A stretch of DNA of 8,905 bases from Acidimicrobiia bacterium (GTDB lineage Bacteria; Actinomycetota; Acidimicrobiia; Acidimicrobiales; Ilumatobacteraceae): contig JACDHN010000082.1 in NCBI GenBank assembly GCA_013821025.1, forward strand, positions 1-8,905. The letters run 5' to 3'. The notes under the pieces were generated by a model. The model searched no databases. It was given only the letters and a program-made list of their open reading frames with translations, and was not told the DNA's origin. A program made the position numbers and the translations under genes. Shown in pieces: positions 7,062 to 8,905 of this stretch. The first letter of the stretch is position 1. Every line of letters begins with the position of its first letter.

Positions 7062-7182
7062 CTCGTCGCCTTCCTTCCCCGAGTGTCAACGCGCCGATGA
7101 CGGCAGCGAGGGCGAAGGCCTCGTAGCCGGCGAGCGCCAGCCAACCGACGAGCGTGAGCTTTCGAGTGAGTTGTTCATCCAC
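7048..7182 (-). CDS. Tiny single-pass membrane protein (44 aa), unknown function
   Basis: A short minus-strand frame from GTG 7180-7182 to TGA 7048-7050 gives 44 residues: a polar start DEQLTRK, one hydrophobic segment at about 9-34 (LTLVGWLALAGYEAFALAAVIGAL), and a basic tail GEGRRRGGQT. The open frame continues upstream to 7533 but that part is antisense of the thiolase gene and reads as low-complexity S/R/P. The only suitable start near the hydrophobic segment is this GTG; no Shine-Dalgarno is seen, so it may be leaderless. It overlaps the following 123-residue membrane protein by 14 bases. Together they look like a two-gene unit of small membrane proteins. No family is recognised and the length makes the call uncertain. 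Confidence 0.5.
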   Translation of the reverse strand: MDEQLTRKLTLVGWLALAGYEAFALAAVIGALTLGEGRRRGGQT

Positions 7183-7238
7183 GAGCCGAAGTGTGGCACG
7201 CCAAGGCCGTGCGTGATGACACACCCTGCGGCCGACTG

Positions 7239-7252
7239 TTACCCCCCGGTAG
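7239..7252. promoter_or_regulatory. Inverted repeat, candidate operator before the thiolase gene
   Basis: TTACC-CCCC-GGTAG: the arms TACC (7240-7243) and GGTA (7248-7251) are perfect complements around four cytosines, with a partial match one base further out. It lies 10 bases upstream of the candidate -10 hexamer at 7262-7267, in the usual -35/spacer region, where a bound repressor would block transcription. TetR-type regulators of acyl-CoA metabolism use inverted repeats in such positions; which protein binds here is unknown. Confidence 0.4.
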
Positions 7253-7261
7253 GCGCCGCGG

Positions 7262-7267
7262 TAGCGT
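7262..7267 (+). promoter_or_regulatory. Candidate -10 element for the thiolase (leaderless spacing)
   Basis: TAGCGT matches TAnnnT and ends six bases before the ATG at 7274, which places the transcription start at the start codon. The absence of any Shine-Dalgarno upstream of the ATG fits a leaderless mRNA. No strong -35 box is visible. Confidence 0.42.
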
Positions 7268-7273
7268 GACGGC

Positions 7274-8476
7274 ATGCCTGAAGCCGTCATCGTCGCCACC
7301 GCACGCAGCCCGATCGGGCGCGCCATGAAGGGTTCGCTGGTCGACCTCCGACCCGACGACATGGCGGCCCAGATCGTCGAGGCGCTGCTGAAGAAGGCTC
7401 CGTCGATCGGACCCAACGACATCGAGGATCTGATCATGGGTAACGGGCAGCCCGGCGGCGAGGCCGGTTTCAACCTCGGTCGGGTCGTCGCCGTGCTCGC
7501 CGGGCTCGACGACGTCCCGGGAGTCACCGTCAACCGATACTGCTCGTCGAGCCTTCAGACCATCCGCATGGCCGCTCACGCGATCCGTGCCGGCGAGGGC
7601 GACTGCTTCATCGCCGCTGGAGTCGAAGCTGTCAGCCGTTACGGGAACGGCGCCGCTGACACGGCGCCAAACCCGATCTTCAAGGACGCAGGTCAGCGCA
7701 CTGCCGCCCGCGCGCAGGGTGGCCAGGAGCCGTGGTCGCCCCCGGCAGGTCTTCCCGACATCTACGTCGCCATGGGCCAGACGGCCGAGAACGTGGTCGA
7801 GCTCGAAGGCGTCACCCGCGAGGAGATGGATGAGTTCGCCAAGCTCAGCCAGGACCGGGCGAGTGCCAACGTCGAGAACGGGTTCTTCGCCGACGAGATC
7901 ACGCCGGTGACGCTGCCCGACGGATCCGAGATCGCCAAGGACGACGGGCCGCGAGCAGGCACCACGCTCGAGAAGCTGGCGTCGCTGCAACCGGTGTTCC
8001 GTCCAGACGGCAAGGTCACGGCTGGTAACGCCTGCCCGCTCAACGACGGCGCTGCCGCGGTGCTGGTGATGAGTGAGAGCAAGGCCGCTGAGTTGGGTCT
8101 GACCCCGCTGGCGCGCATCGTCTCCTCCGCTGTCACCGGCCTCAACCCGGAGATCATGGGACTCGGACCGATCGAGGCCAGCCGCCAGGCGCTGGACCGC
8201 GCCGGCATGAAGATCGACGACATCGACCTGGTGGAGATCAACGAGGCGTTCGCCGCACAGGTGATCCCATCCGCCAGATATCTCGGCATCCCGTGGGACA
8301 AGCTGAACGTAAACGGCGGCGGTATTGCCCTCGGCCACCCGTTCGGGATGACGGGCGCCCGGATCATGACCACGCTGATCCACGGCCTGCAAGCCGACGA
8401 CAAGCAGTTCGGCCTGGAGACCATGTGCGTCGGCGGCGGTCAGGGCATGGCCATGGTCATCGAACGCCTCAACTGA
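7274..8476 (+). CDS. Acetyl-CoA acetyltransferase / thiolase family protein
   Basis: A 400-residue thiolase, full length for the family. Thiolases cleave 3-ketoacyl-CoA with CoA to acetyl-CoA and a shortened acyl-CoA, or run the reverse condensation. The nucleophilic cysteine is C90 in VNRYCSSSLQTI. NEAF is at 323-326, the catalytic histidine is H355 in GGGIALGHPFGMTGAR, and the second cysteine is C385 in CVGGGQG. All active-site blocks are intact, so it should be active. The ATG at 7274 starts at MPEAVIVATARSPIGRAMKG, the normal thiolase N-terminus. The motif details (RYCSSS, GNGQPGG, GHPFGMTG) match the acetyl-CoA acetyltransferase group common in mycobacteria and related actinobacteria, where they take part in beta-oxidation or sterol and fatty-acid breakdown. 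No beta-oxidation partner (dehydrogenase, hydratase) is adjacent, so substrate chain length cannot be inferred. It converges on the SRPBCC gene with only three bases between stops. Confidence 0.92.
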   Translation: MPEAVIVATARSPIGRAMKGSLVDLRPDDMAAQIVEALLKKAPSIGPNDIEDLIMGNGQPGGEAGFNLGRVVAVLAGLDDVPGVTVNRYCSSSLQTIRMAAHAIRAGEGDCFIAAGVEAVSRYGNGAADTAPNPIFKDAGQRTAARAQGGQEPWSPPAGLPDIYVAMGQTAENVVELEGVTREEMDEFAKLSQDRASANVENGFFADEITPVTLPDGSEIAKDDGPRAGTTLEKLASLQPVFRPDGKVTAGNACPLNDGAAAVLVMSESKAAELGLTPLARIVSSAVTGLNPEIMGLGPIEASRQALDRAGMKIDDIDLVEINEAFAAQVIPSARYLGIPWDKLNVNGGGIALGHPFGMTGARIMTTLIHGLQADDKQFGLETMCVGGGQGMAMVIERLN

Positions 8477-8479
8477 TCT

Positions 8480-8905
8480 TCAGTCGCGCAGGATCGCCAT
8501 CGCCAGCTCCCAGTCGACCTGCCACTCGGCCTCGGAGTGAGCCATGCCGCCCAGATGCCCCGCAAGGGCGAGCTCGTAGGCGTACCACCCAGCGGCATGG
8601 CCGTTAGGAGGACCGGAGACGCCGACCTGCGCCAGATCGAGTCGCGTCCGTGCGACAGTCGTCGTTGCCGTGGTGCTCGCCGCCTGCGAGCGTCGTGGCG
8701 AGCTTGGCGAGGAAGTCCTCCCACCCGGCCCCGTACTCCGTTGCCAGCCCGTCCGTCAGCGGTAGGTGCTCGAGCACGAGACGCGTTCCGGCCCCTTCGG
8801 GTGCCAGCGTCAGATCGACGATCGAGTCTGGTTCACCCGGCCAGCTCCATCGCACCGTCAGCCGCCGCTGGGCGTCGCAGCGGAGCACAACGAGCGTGGC
8901 AAATG
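8480..8905 (-). pseudogene. SRPBCC / AHSA1-like domain protein, 5' truncated by the window and apparently frameshifted
   Basis: The reading enters from the right edge in frame (FATLVVLRCDAQRRLTVRWSW) and shows the late part of an AHSA1/START-like fold: SIVDLTLAPEGAGTRLVLEH followed by EYGAGWEDFLAKLATTL, the usual strand plus GW-containing C-terminal helix. This frame then becomes odd (HHGNDDCRTDATRSGAG) and stops at 8604. Another minus frame, one base further on, reads coherently as RLDLAQVGVSGPP, NGHAAGWYAYELALAGHL and EWQVDWELAMAILRD, ending TGA at 8480-8482. The switch lies at about 8640-8685 and fits one extra base on the coding strand. Family members bind hydrophobic ligands or act as chaperone-like factors; no ligand can be assigned. 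The C-terminal helical piece is an additional segment of unknown role. Whether the shift is real or a sequencing error cannot be told here. The GTG at 8886-8888 is not a likely start because the same domain continues upstream. Confidence 0.62.

Noticed and set aside
7175..8392. 405-codon open frame on the minus strand opposite the thiolase
   Set aside because: Antisense shadow of an intact, motif-complete thiolase in GC-rich DNA; no recognisable domain.
1..8905. A new defence, mobile or biosynthetic system in this window
   Set aside because: All sizeable genes are recognisable housekeeping or accessory functions; no integrase, transposase, repeats array, nuclease cluster or RNA gene was found.

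Overview
This is a GC-rich chromosomal window with high-GC actinobacterial coding style: strong third-position G/C, GTG starts and short intergenic gaps. Several proteins look actinobacterial. They are a KorA with fused gamma and alpha domains paired with KorB as in mycobacteria, an ATP-dependent DNA ligase that strongly resembles mycobacterial LigB, and a thymidine kinase with a CWC cysteine pair. An Acidimicrobiia/Ilumatobacter-like source is my best guess, but that is inference from gene flavour and not a measurement.

Layout. Positions 1-549 (+) hold the C-terminal half of a multi-pass transporter, probably MFS, cut by the left window edge. It converges on a minus-strand pair, korB (584-1615) and korA (1612-3555), which overlap by ATGA and encode a 2-oxoacid (probably 2-oxoglutarate):ferredoxin oxidoreductase. 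An 87-bp divergent gap separates korA from ligB (3643-5175, +). Next on the minus strand is a broken lipoprotein gene (about 5202-6031) with an internal frameshift and no stop at the expected end. It is divergent from a thymidine kinase gene, tdk (6096-6695, +). The tdk stop codon abuts the stop of a convergent minus-strand pair of small membrane proteins (6690-7061 and 7048-7182). A thiolase/acetyl-CoA acetyltransferase follows (7274-8476, +). It converges, with a 3-bp gap, on an SRPBCC/AHSA1-domain gene (8480-8905, -) that is cut by the right edge and also carries an apparent frameshift.

How the genes relate. KorAB would interconvert 2-oxoglutarate plus CoA and succinyl-CoA plus CO2 using ferredoxin, and the thiolase acts in acyl-CoA metabolism. 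LigB and Tdk serve DNA repair and nucleotide salvage. Gene orientations alternate, so apart from korAB and the small membrane pair these are separate transcription units with no common pathway. I see no RNA gene, CRISPR array, insertion sequence, phage gene or defence system. This looks like an ordinary housekeeping region. The points worth a second look are the two frameshifted genes, the small membrane pair, an inverted repeat in front of the thiolase, and the contrast between genes with and without Shine-Dalgarno sequences.
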